A stretch of 6,027 nucleotides of DNA from an uncultured Clostridium sp. (GTDB lineage Bacteria > Bacillota > Clostridia > TANB77 > CAG-508): the NCBI GenBank assembly GCA_946497585.1, contig CAMMLF010000099.1, positions 1 to 6,027 of the forward strand, given 5' to 3'. Shown piece by piece: positions 1 through 5,139 of the stretch. A program made the position numbers and the translations under genes. The stretch's first letter is position 1. Each line of letters starts with the position of its first letter. Under the pieces are notes generated by a model. The model made no database searches. It saw only the letters and a list, made by a program, of their open reading frames with translations, and was not told the origin of the DNA.

Positions 1-5
1 TATGG

Positions 6-48
6 CTCCTTTGCGAGAAACGTTTTCGAAAAGTCTATCGCAAAAAAG
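6..48 (-). promoter_or_regulatory. Leader hairpin sequestering a Shine-Dalgarno sequence
   Basis: Read on the minus strand, CTTTTTTGCGA (48 to 38) can pair over 11 bases, two of them G-U, with TCGCAAAGGAG (16 to 6). The 3' arm contains AAAGGAG, a strong SD sequence, and only five bases remain before the window edge. The loop holds the palindrome TTTTCGAAAA (23-32). The G-U pairs work only in a minus-strand RNA. I infer that a minus-strand gene starts just beyond base 1 and that its SD is masked by this hairpin. The gene itself is not visible, so this is a prediction. Confidence 0.35.
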
Positions 49-72
49 TTACTTGTTTCCGTTTCAAATGTA

Positions 73-81
73 GTTATAGCA
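73..81 (-). promoter_or_regulatory. Possible extended -10 promoter reading left
   Basis: The minus strand reads TGCTATAAC here, an extended -10 element (TGn followed by TATAAC). No good -35 lies at the usual distance. Transcription would begin near base 66 and run through the SD-masking hairpin at 48-6. It lies inside the 74-128 inverted repeat. The support is motif-level only. Confidence 0.25.
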
Positions 82-128
82 ATATATTGCAAGAATTGTA
101 TGCACAAGTTGGCAATTTTTTGCTATAA
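74..128. repeat. 55-nt nested imperfect inverted repeat
   Basis: TTATAGCAA (74-82) is the exact reverse complement of TTGCTATAA (120-128). Nested inside, ATTGC (86-90) pairs with GCAAT (112-116), and TTGT (96-99) pairs with ACAA (104-107) around a 4-base loop. The left arm also contains a perfect 12-bp palindrome, GCAATATATTGC (79-90). No U-run follows on either strand, so it does not look like a Rho-independent terminator. It may be an operator, or a structured site between the 120-residue gene and whatever lies beyond the left edge. Confidence 0.5.
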
Positions 129-129
129 T
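101..129 (+). promoter_or_regulatory. Possible plus-strand extended -10 promoter
   Basis: TATAAT at 124-129 is a perfect -10 preceded by TGC (extended -10). A TGCACA at 101-106 is 17 bases upstream and matches the -35 consensus at 4 of 6 positions. It would transcribe rightward, antisense to the 120-residue gene, and no plus-strand gene follows. In so AT-rich a sequence a chance match is possible. Confidence 0.25.
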
Positions 130-177
130 TGTTATTTATAATTTAACATAAGTTTGTATTTTTTTCAAGACAATTAT

Positions 178-540
178 TTAAATACTATAATTAGAATATG
201 TAGATGTTTGATAATCATATAAAGAAATAGATTCATTATTTACACTTCCACTAAAATATGATGATGTATTATAATCATATCCATTAAAACTTTTACCAAT
301 AATTGATAAATTTATATAACTACCCTCGCCATAATTATAAAGGCTATAATTAGAACCACTGTTTCTTCCAGAATAATGACATCTCTTATCGTAATTATAT
401 ATATTAACATTTTTTTCATTTACTTCTCCAGACATATTAATATGTTTTGCTTGGTCATAATCATATATTGATGAAGTATCTTTTTTTAAAATAAGTCTAC
501 CTGCAATATAAGCAATTGTAGCTTTGCTTTCTTTATTCAT
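178..540 (-). CDS. Small Y-[D/N]-Y tandem-repeat protein, function unknown
   Basis: This is a 120-residue protein that I cannot assign to a named family. After a short N-terminal segment (residues 1-24, helical-looking), it consists of five tandem units, each opening with a hydrophobic-aromatic Y-[D/N]-Y core: Y26-D-Y28, Y48-N-Y50, Y68-N-Y70, Y88-D-Y90 and Y108-D-Y110. Spacing is 22, 20, 20 and 20 residues. The intervals are rich in Ser, Gly, Asn and Tyr (for example SYFSG and CHYSG), which suggests a beta-strand/turn solenoid. There is no signal peptide, membrane segment or catalytic motif. The ATG is supported by AGGTG five bases upstream. It follows the 42-residue gene by 32 bases and is probably cotranscribed with it. 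The regular period and good SD support a real gene; it may be a binding or structural protein. Confidence 0.75.
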   Translation of the reverse strand: MNKESKATIAYIAGRLILKKDTSSIYDYDQAKHINMSGEVNEKNVNIYNYDKRCHYSGRNSGSNYSLYNYGEGSYINLSIIGKSFNGYDYNTSSYFSGSVNNESISLYDYQTSTYSNYSI

Positions 541-572
541 TCTTTCACCTGCATTTCTTTTATATTTTATAA

Positions 573-701
573 TTATTTTTTTGCTCTATTTCTTAAAGCA
601 CTTGCCGCGACTGATTTTTGAGTCTTTGAACTTGAATTGCTTCTTAGTTGTTTGCTCGCTTTTTTTGCCACATTTTTAGAAGTTCTTATTTTGTTTGCCA
701 T
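573..701 (-). CDS. Small basic Ser/Lys/Ala-rich protein (42 aa)
   Basis: An ATG at 701 opens 42 codons, with GGAAAGG eight bases upstream, and ends at TAA (575-573). The protein begins MANKIRTSKNVAKKASKQLR and continues through SSSKTQKS to AASALRNRAKK. It is highly basic and has two similar Ser-Lys-led segments, roughly SK-x-VA-x-x-A-S and SK-x-x-KSVAASAL. From memory, short hypothetical proteins with an SKxxASKASxxL...SKxxKSAAxSAL pattern occur in many bacteria, often in accessory DNA; no function is known to me. It lacks a membrane segment and any enzyme motif. The next minus-strand gene starts 32 bases downstream, so the two probably form a pair. Codon use is intact and the reading frame is clean, but a protein this short needs comparative support. 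Confidence 0.7.
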   Translation of the reverse strand: MANKIRTSKNVAKKASKQLRSNSSSKTQKSVAASALRNRAKK

Positions 702-743
702 AGTACAATCCTTTCCAAGAGCTAAATATCTTCATACATCCTG

Positions 744-772
744 TTTACAAAATTCAAATTTTGTTCTATAAT
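744..772 (+). promoter_or_regulatory. Near-consensus plus-strand promoter
   Basis: TTTACA (744-749, 5 of 6 to the -35 consensus) is separated by exactly 17 bases from a perfect TATAAT (767-772). It is the best sigma-A-type promoter I can find in the window and reads rightward, against all the genes. The predicted start is about base 779. A hairpin-plus-U-run terminator follows within 65 bases, so the product would be a short RNA. Confidence 0.55.
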
Positions 773-812
773 AAAAATGTATAAGAGATTTCAGATTTTT
801 ATACATTTTTAT
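771..812. repeat. Perfect 14-bp inverted repeat
   Basis: ATAAAAATGTATAA (771-784) and TTATACATTTTTAT (799-812) are exact reverse complements around a 14-base spacer. The left arm begins inside the plus-strand -10 TATAAT. It could be an operator over that promoter or the first hairpin of the short RNA. It could also be a weak, AT-rich terminator for the ietAS transcript on the minus strand. Confidence 0.6.
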
Positions 813-842
813 GAGCTGTATTAAAGTATAGCTCTTTTTCTT
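779..842 (+). ncRNA. Candidate small RNA between ietS and the 42-aa gene
   Basis: Seen: a strong promoter at 744-772 predicts a start at the G of 779. The RNA would contain a first stem GUAUAA/UUAUAC (779-784 with 799-804), then an 8-bp stem GAGCTGTA/TATAGCTC (813-820 with 827-834, one G-U) and a U-run. The length is about 64 nt. There is no SD, and the only AUG (811-813) opens a 6-codon frame, so it is unlikely to be an mRNA. It lies just downstream of ietS on the opposite strand, where it could be an antisense or trans-acting regulator of the neighbouring genes. Role and expression are inference; I do not recognise an RNA family. Confidence 0.4.
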
Positions 843-843
843 T
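813..843 (+). terminator. Rho-independent terminator, plus strand
   Basis: GAGCTGTA (813-820), a 6-base loop TTAAAG, then TATAGCTC (827-834) form an 8-bp stem with one G-U pair. TTTTTCTTT (835-843) follows directly. On the minus strand the same stem is followed by ATAAAAATG, so it is directional and faces away from the annotated genes. It would end the short plus-strand RNA and keep antisense transcription out of ietS. Confidence 0.55.
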
Positions 844-877
844 GGTTTCTTTAACGACTAACTCTTAAAAGTCAATT

Positions 878-3133
878 TTATTCTTCAAACTCTATTTCTT
901 CTTCAGATATATTATAGATGTCAATTCTGTTTTGTATATCTACTTCTTCTACAAACCATTGGTGGAACGAACATTGATGTATAAATTCATCTATTCTATT
1001 TTTACCATGAATTTCTTTAAGAGTAATTACAATTCCAAATCTTAAATTTCTACCATCTTCTTGATTAATTCTATTTTTTGTTTTTACACTAATTCCCCAT
1101 AAAGGATTATCATACATTTTTTTATCTCTAACTCTATTATTAAATTTTTCTCTTATACATTTTGTATTATCCCATTTTCTAAATTCTCTTCTTGCTTCTT
1201 CTTCATTAGTATATTTTCCTTCAATATCTTGAACATCATTATTTATACCTACTATTGTATATTCATTCGTCTTAGGGTTAAATTTTAACCTGCCTAATTT
1301 TAGTTCAAACTCTGTATTAGTATAATCTACACCTTGAGTTCTACTGCATTTAGGGAAATAACACATAGTTGCTTTTGCAACAAACGGATATTTTTCCTTA
1401 TCCATTGGTACTGGTAACTGAAAATTATAAGTATCATATTTTTCAGAAATTCCTGAAATAACAAATTTTATTTCATCATTATTTGTCTTTATTATATCAT
1501 TTATACGAGTTGGAACCACTCCATGTCCTGTTAATTTAACATTTTTATTTATATTTGACCACCCTGTGCATGAATCAATTATCAATGCTTTTGCTTCTTC
1601 TCTCGAAAATCCTAGAATATGTATTAAATATGCAAGTTTTCTTGCTATCCATGGTGCTGAATATGAAGTTCCTTTAGTTAAATGTTCTATATTTATATCG
1701 TCACATATATTTACAAATCCGTCTAACTCTTTACCTATGTCTCCACCAAAATAACTAACATCAGGTTTAACATAAAAAGATAGTACTTCTCCTTCTCTTG
1801 TATACGATGCTGGATTATTATATTTATCTACTGCGTTTACAACCATTGAATTAAGCGAATCTGCTGGGGCACCTATTTTCATATGTTGCTTTGTATTATT
1901 AAGTGGTACATTAGTCCCAGCAACAACAAAAATAACATCGTACTTAGTTTGTAATTCATCTAAAAAAGCTGCCTCTGGAGATATGAAATTTTCATCAATT
2001 TCTTTATCTGATCCTAAAGATAAATTCCAAACTTTTATATCTTTATTTTCATCAACTATTTTTTCTATCGCTTTTATTATTTTAAATGAACTAAATTTTG
2101 GTCCTGATGCTACGCCAAAATGTCTTACTCTAAAATTTCCACAGCCATCATTATACAAAGGATTTAAGTTATGTCCATCTACAATTATAGATGTTACTCC
2201 TGTTCCATGATTATAATCCGCTTCTGTGATTATATCTTCTGTGATTCCAATGTTATAGCTGTCTACCCATTCAGTAAAGTACACTCCTTTTCTAAACGGT
2301 TTATCTATAACTCCTATAATTGGTTCATTAGTTGGTTTTTTTATAGTTCTATTCTGCATAAGCCTATCATTAATCTTCTTTTCTTCAGTAGGAATTTTAG
2401 ATATGTCTATTGTTGTCATAGCAATTAAGTATGAAGCATTTTTGTTTAGTTTTTCTAGTGAATTTTTATCCAACAGTATAGTATTATTAGGTAATATATT
2501 TTCGGATTTAATCTCTATATCAAGCATTCTCATTAAATCTTTTATATCTTTTTCAGTTTCATAAATAGATACTATTGTACCACCATCATATTCTTTTATA
2601 TTTTCTTCTACATTAAATCTCTCTACATTGTTTGCATCTACAATATACTGCATAAATTTATTTTTCTTAATATTATAATTGTCAAATTTTATTTTTTTAT
2701 CTATCTTTTCCAAATCTTCATCATTTATTTCACCATTAAAATTTTCCATTAGTATTTTCTTTACAATATTTGCCTCTTCTAAGGTTTTATCTATAGCTTT
2801 TCTAGATACATAATATGTTATAATATGATTTCTTTTATCTTTTGAAAATTTTGCTCCAACTATTTTTTTATTCATATCAGTACTATCACATTTAAAAAAT
2901 GCACCTATTCTCCTCGTTTTAGCCACTATATCTTTATAATGAGCACTAAAAAATATACCATCAACATATTTAGGTTTGTTTTGCCAATATAAATTTATTT
3001 TATTTATATCGTTAATCAATTTTTCTATCTTTTCTATCTTAACTACAGTTTGCTTTGGCAAAGAAGGTGGTCCGAATGTATTAGGATGAGATTTTTGCGT
3101 AAAAGTTCCTTTCAGTTTTAATATATTATTCAT
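878..3133 (-). CDS. ietS: IetS-type S8 (subtilisin-like) serine protease
   Basis: This 751-residue intracellular serine protease has no signal peptide. The catalytic triad is complete: Asp277 in GVIDKPF, His309 in NHGTGVTS and Ser490 in GTSYSAP. Asn408 in VAGTN is the likely oxyanion residue. The N-terminal ~240 residues form the domain typical of these proteins (VDGIFFSAHYKDIVAKTRRIG; IVGAKFS...HIITYYVS). After about 550 comes a C-terminal beta-rich domain with YFPKCSRTQGVDYTNTE (592-608), which I recognise from this family. I chose ATG 3133 over ATG 3139 because 3139 abuts GGAGG, while 3133 sits six bases after it. The gene overlaps ietA by 8 bases. Known: in the Agrobacterium Ti-plasmid pair the protease is the toxic component and the ATPase restrains it; ietAS is also listed as anti-phage. 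The role here is inferred from that. Asp277 is followed by Lys-Pro instead of the usual Thr/Ser-Gly. Confidence 0.9.
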   Translation of the reverse strand: MNNILKLKGTFTQKSHPNTFGPPSLPKQTVVKIEKIEKLINDINKINLYWQNKPKYVDGIFFSAHYKDIVAKTRRIGAFFKCDSTDMNKKIVGAKFSKDKRNHIITYYVSRKAIDKTLEEANIVKKILMENFNGEINDEDLEKIDKKIKFDNYNIKKNKFMQYIVDANNVERFNVEENIKEYDGGTIVSIYETEKDIKDLMRMLDIEIKSENILPNNTILLDKNSLEKLNKNASYLIAMTTIDISKIPTEEKKINDRLMQNRTIKKPTNEPIIGVIDKPFRKGVYFTEWVDSYNIGITEDIITEADYNHGTGVTSIIVDGHNLNPLYNDGCGNFRVRHFGVASGPKFSSFKIIKAIEKIVDENKDIKVWNLSLGSDKEIDENFISPEAAFLDELQTKYDVIFVVAGTNVPLNNTKQHMKIGAPADSLNSMVVNAVDKYNNPASYTREGEVLSFYVKPDVSYFGGDIGKELDGFVNICDDINIEHLTKGTSYSAPWIARKLAYLIHILGFSREEAKALIIDSCTGWSNINKNVKLTGHGVVPTRINDIIKTNNDEIKFVISGISEKYDTYNFQLPVPMDKEKYPFVAKATMCYFPKCSRTQGVDYTNTEFELKLGRLKFNPKTNEYTIVGINNDVQDIEGKYTNEEEARREFRKWDNTKCIREKFNNRVRDKKMYDNPLWGISVKTKNRINQEDGRNLRFGIVITLKEIHGKNRIDEFIHQCSFHQWFVEEVDIQNRIDIYNISEEEIEFEE

Positions 3134-4181
3134 TTTCATCCTCCTTTAACTTTCTTGAAATGTTGCTCTTAGGTACACCAGTTAATTTTTCTATATCTCT
3201 TACTGTAAAGCCGTTGTCTTTTAATTCTTTTATTGATAATTCTTTCTTTTTTTCTTGCACTAATACTGCTGAATATAATCTCTTTAAATAATCAAACTCA
3301 CTATTAGGCTCACTGAAAGCTAAAGATGTCCTAATAATATTTTTTAATTCTCCTGGATATGGAATATCAGTTAACAAATTCATTATTTTTCTAAATAGTT
3401 TTATATCTCTCCCTGCTTTTTCAAACCTTGGTAAATATTCATTTAATATTGCCTCTGATATTTCTAATAAATCTTCTCTTGTATATCTATCAAAGTTTAC
3501 TATTGCATCAAATCTTCTTGTTAATGCTTTATCCAAATTCTTATATAAATTTGTAGTAGCAATAAATAATACCCTCGCATCTAAATTATCTAATTCTTTT
3601 AGAATACTTGATGTTACTCTTCCCATTTCTCTTATGTCACGTGAATTAATTCTATCCATAGCTATTGCATCAATTTCATCAAATAAAATTATTACTCTAT
3701 CTGGATTCGGTAACATTCTAATTTCTGAAAAAACTTCATTCATATTTTTCTGCGTTTGTCCCATTTTGCTATCTATTATAGAATTAAAATCGACACTATA
3801 TAACTCTCTTGACAAAATTCTTGCTACTTGCTTAACACTTTCAGTTTTTCCTGTTCCTGGCGGTCCTTCAAATAAAAATTTATTTATTCCAATGTTATGG
3901 TTAACTGCATTTATTATTCCATAAATATCATTTGCTATAGTAGTTGGTAATGGTAATCTAGCGTTTCCAATATCAACTTTTTGAAAAAAATTCAAATCAA
4001 ATCTTTCCCCTTGAGGCACAAAAACATTTGCATCTGATAACAAACCCATAATATAATCTGCAACTATATTGTCTCCTATGTCATAAAAGTATTTTGCTAC
4101 TTCTAATGCTTCCGCTCTAAAAGCAGATTCATTTTTTTCCTCATGATATCTTATCAAATTTATTATATTTTTCTTTTTCAT
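3126..4181 (-). CDS. ietA: IetA-type AAA+ ATPase with C-terminal helix-turn-helix
   Basis: This is a 351-residue AAA+ ATPase. The motifs are Walker A GPPGTGKT (106-113), Walker B ILFDEID (165-171), sensor 1 ATTN (208-211), arginine finger region TRRFD (221-225) and sensor 2 region YPGELKNIIR (275-284). Residues 1-70 form a small helical N-terminal domain. Residues 316-346 (FTVRDIEKLTGVPKSNISRKL core) look like a helix-turn-helix. An upstream in-frame TTG at 4229 would add 16 residues but has no SD; ATG 4181 has GGAGGTG six bases upstream, so I use it. The gene ends inside the start of ietS, so the two are cotranscribed and probably translationally coupled. In the known ietAS pair the ATPase acts as antitoxin/regulator for the protease. 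The assignment as partner is strong; a DNA-binding role is inferred from the HTH. Confidence 0.9.
   Translation of the reverse strand: MKKKNIINLIRYHEEKNESAFRAEALEVAKYFYDIGDNIVADYIMGLLSDANVFVPQGERFDLNFFQKVDIGNARLPLPTTIANDIYGIINAVNHNIGINKFLFEGPPGTGKTESVKQVARILSRELYSVDFNSIIDSKMGQTQKNMNEVFSEIRMLPNPDRVIILFDEIDAIAMDRINSRDIREMGRVTSSILKELDNLDARVLFIATTNLYKNLDKALTRRFDAIVNFDRYTREDLLEISEAILNEYLPRFEKAGRDIKLFRKIMNLLTDIPYPGELKNIIRTSLAFSEPNSEFDYLKRLYSAVLVQEKKKELSIKELKDNGFTVRDIEKLTGVPKSNISRKLKEDENE
3140..3147 (-). promoter_or_regulatory. ietS ribosome binding site inside ietA
   Basis: AAAGGAGG lies within the last codons of ietA (Leu-Lys-Glu-Asp). The first ATG (3139) follows it with no spacer, and the second (3133) follows after six bases, so the second is the likely start. 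Ribosomes finishing ietA would expose or reuse this site, tying protease synthesis to ATPase synthesis. Confidence 0.75.
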
Positions 4182-4187
4182 ATGTAG

Positions 4188-4194
4188 CACCTCC
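4188..4194 (-). promoter_or_regulatory. ietA ribosome binding site
   Basis: GGAGGTG lies six bases before ATG 4181 and fixes that start over the in-frame TTG at 4229, whose upstream sequence (TTTGTCCCAAACTA) has no SD. Confidence 0.8.
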
Positions 4195-4212
4195 ACAAAT
4201 ATATTAGCACAC

Positions 4213-4243
4213 TTGAAACAAATATTCAATAGTTTGGGACAAA
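4213..4243. repeat. 10-bp direct repeat pair at 21-bp spacing over the ietA promoter
   Basis: TTGAAACAAA (4213-4222) and TTGGGACAAA (4234-4243) match at 8 of 10 positions, and their starts are 21 bp apart, two helical turns. They overlap the proposed -10, the spacer and the start region of the ietA promoter. This geometry suits a DNA-binding dimer on one face of the helix, with IetA and its HTH as the obvious candidate. Only two copies are visible, so chance is not excluded. Confidence 0.35.
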
Positions 4244-4252
4244 GTTTATCAA
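4224..4252 (-). promoter_or_regulatory. Probable ietAS promoter
   Basis: TTGATA (4252-4247, 5 of 6 to the -35 consensus), a 17-base spacer, then TTGAAT (4229-4224, 4 of 6 to the -10 consensus). The predicted start near 4217 gives a leader of about 36 nt. An alternative is TTGAAT (4229-4224) as -35 with extended -10 TGCTAATAT (4209-4201), also 17 bases apart, but its start would fall on the SD itself. Confidence 0.45.
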
Positions 4253-4265
4253 TTTTACTTTTAAC

Positions 4266-4296
4266 AAAAAAGAGAAGCGTTTTAATATCTCCTCCT
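4266..4296 (-). terminator. Probable terminator after the phosphatase gene
   Basis: On the minus strand AGGAGGAG (4296-4289) pairs with CTTCTCTT (4277-4270) over 8 bases with two G-U pairs and an 11-base loop. A run of six T (4271-4266) overlaps and follows the stem. It starts 15 bases after the stop codon of the inositol-monophosphatase-family gene and precedes the ietA promoter, separating the two units. The AGGAGGAG also resembles an SD, but no start codon follows at a usable distance. Confidence 0.45.
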
Positions 4297-4311
4297 AAAC
4301 TTAATTTAATT

Positions 4312-5115
4312 TTAATATATTTTTTTATCTTTTAAATACTTTTTTATTGTTCTGATCACTTCATTTTGTACTTTTCCATTGCTAATAACTGCACCATTTA
4401 TACTCTCATCATACCTTTGTTCTTTTCCAAATAGGTCTGTAACTGTTCCTCCCGCTTCTTCAACTATAACTTTTACTGCTGCAATATCACAATTTTTATG
4501 TTTTGTACCTGGAAAAATTGCAAGACTAAAGTCACCAGATGCAACACACATACAAGCCCTAATAATACTTCCTAAACCAACAAAATATGTTTTAGTTTGT
4601 AACTCTTGTAATACTTTAGATATATTATAATCTGCTCCTACCCATAAGTCATAGTGGCATACAGTTTTCATATCTTCTAATCCATAATCATTTACCGTTA
4701 TTTTTTCTCCATTTTTGTATGCTCCTTTTCCTTTTATAGCAGTATATAAACTATTTGTAAATGGGTCAAATACTACTCCAACCATAGATTGTCCCTTAAC
4801 CACTAAAGCAAGTGAAAATACCGCTACTGGAATATACCTAGCATACATTGCAGTTCCATCAACTGGATCACATACCCATACATAATCGCTCTTTCCAAAT
4901 TGTTCTTCTTCTCCATCTACTGAATGCAAAGGATATTTTTCTTTAACTTTTTTAATTAAATATGAATTTATTTCTGTATCTGCAATGGTTACAATTGTTT
5001 TATCTCCTTTATAACTTGCTCCATTGTTTTGATTAAAGTATTTAATCATTACTTGCCCTGCATGTTTTGCAATATCTTTCGCGAAATCTAAATATCCCTC
5101 TAATTCATTATTCAT
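4312..5115 (-). CDS. Inositol monophosphatase family phosphatase
   Basis: This 267-residue protein is near the usual family length. It is a magnesium-dependent, lithium-sensitive-type phosphatase of the IMPase/FBPase/CysQ fold. Metal-binding signatures are present in order: Asp46 (VTIADTEIN), Glu69-Glu70 (VDGEEEQ), the DPVDGT motif (Asp83, Asp86) and Asp210 in the C-terminal CDIAA...EEAGG motif. The family acts on inositol phosphates, 3',5'-bisphosphonucleosides (pAp) or sugar phosphates; the substrate cannot be read from these motifs. A TTG at 5136 would add seven residues, but ATG 5115 has AAAGGAG seven bases upstream and is preferred. The gene is 24 bases after the HD phosphohydrolase gene and clearly in the same operon, so both may act on one small phosphorylated metabolite (inference). 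No link to ietAS is visible beyond adjacency. Confidence 0.88.
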   Translation of the reverse strand: MNNELEGYLDFAKDIAKHAGQVMIKYFNQNNGASYKGDKTIVTIADTEINSYLIKKVKEKYPLHSVDGEEEQFGKSDYVWVCDPVDGTAMYARYIPVAVFSLALVVKGQSMVGVVFDPFTNSLYTAIKGKGAYKNGEKITVNDYGLEDMKTVCHYDLWVGADYNISKVLQELQTKTYFVGLGSIIRACMCVASGDFSLAIFPGTKHKNCDIAAVKVIVEEAGGTVTDLFGKEQRYDESINGAVISNGKVQNEVIRTIKKYLKDKKIY

Positions 5116-5122
5116 AATAAGA

Positions 5123-5129
5123 CTCCTTT
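5123..5129 (-). promoter_or_regulatory. Ribosome binding site of the phosphatase gene
   Basis: AAAGGAG is seven bases before ATG 5115. It lies inside the longer reading frame that begins at TTG 5136, which argues for the ATG as the true start. Confidence 0.75.
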
Positions 5130-5139
5130 CATTCAATTT

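Noticed and set aside
1..118. Minus-strand open frame running off the left edge (reads ...FETETSNFFAIDFSKTFLAKEP)
   Set aside because: It looks protein-like at its end but has no ATG and no SD before any TTG. The SD-masking hairpin offers a simpler reading as an untranslated leader. It stays possible if the window is extended.
1..141. Plus-strand open frame from the left edge to TAA at 139-141 (46 codons)
   Set aside because: It has no recognisable motif, and its sequence overlaps strong hairpins and a promoter-like region. It would also run against every gene here. It is too short to support without context from the left.
178..540. CRISPR-like or tandem DNA repeat in the repeat-protein gene
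   Set aside because: The periodicity is at the amino-acid level (about 60 bases); the DNA units are diverged and show no identical repeats with spacers.
1566..2428. Plus-strand open frames across the protease gene
   Set aside because: They are shadows of ietS: no SD-supported starts, low-complexity translations, and they lie fully within a well-supported gene.
3134..3139. Upstream ATG (3139) as the ietS start
   Set aside because: It directly abuts GGAGG with no spacer; ATG 3133 has the normal six-base spacing.
4182..4229. TTG-initiated N-terminal extension of the ATPase
   Set aside because: It has no SD before the TTG. The extension overlaps the promoter/operator region and the SD of ATG 4181.
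4285..4297. AGGAGGAG as the SD of a lost small gene upstream of ietA
   Set aside because: No ATG, GTG or TTG follows at a usable distance. The same bases form the 5' arm of a terminator-like hairpin.
3634..4630. Plus-strand open frames opposite the ATPase and phosphatase
   Set aside because: They are antisense shadows of genes with complete catalytic motifs; no family resemblance was seen.
5116..5136. TTG-initiated extension of the phosphatase
   Set aside because: The extra codons are the SD and spacer of the better ATG at 5115.
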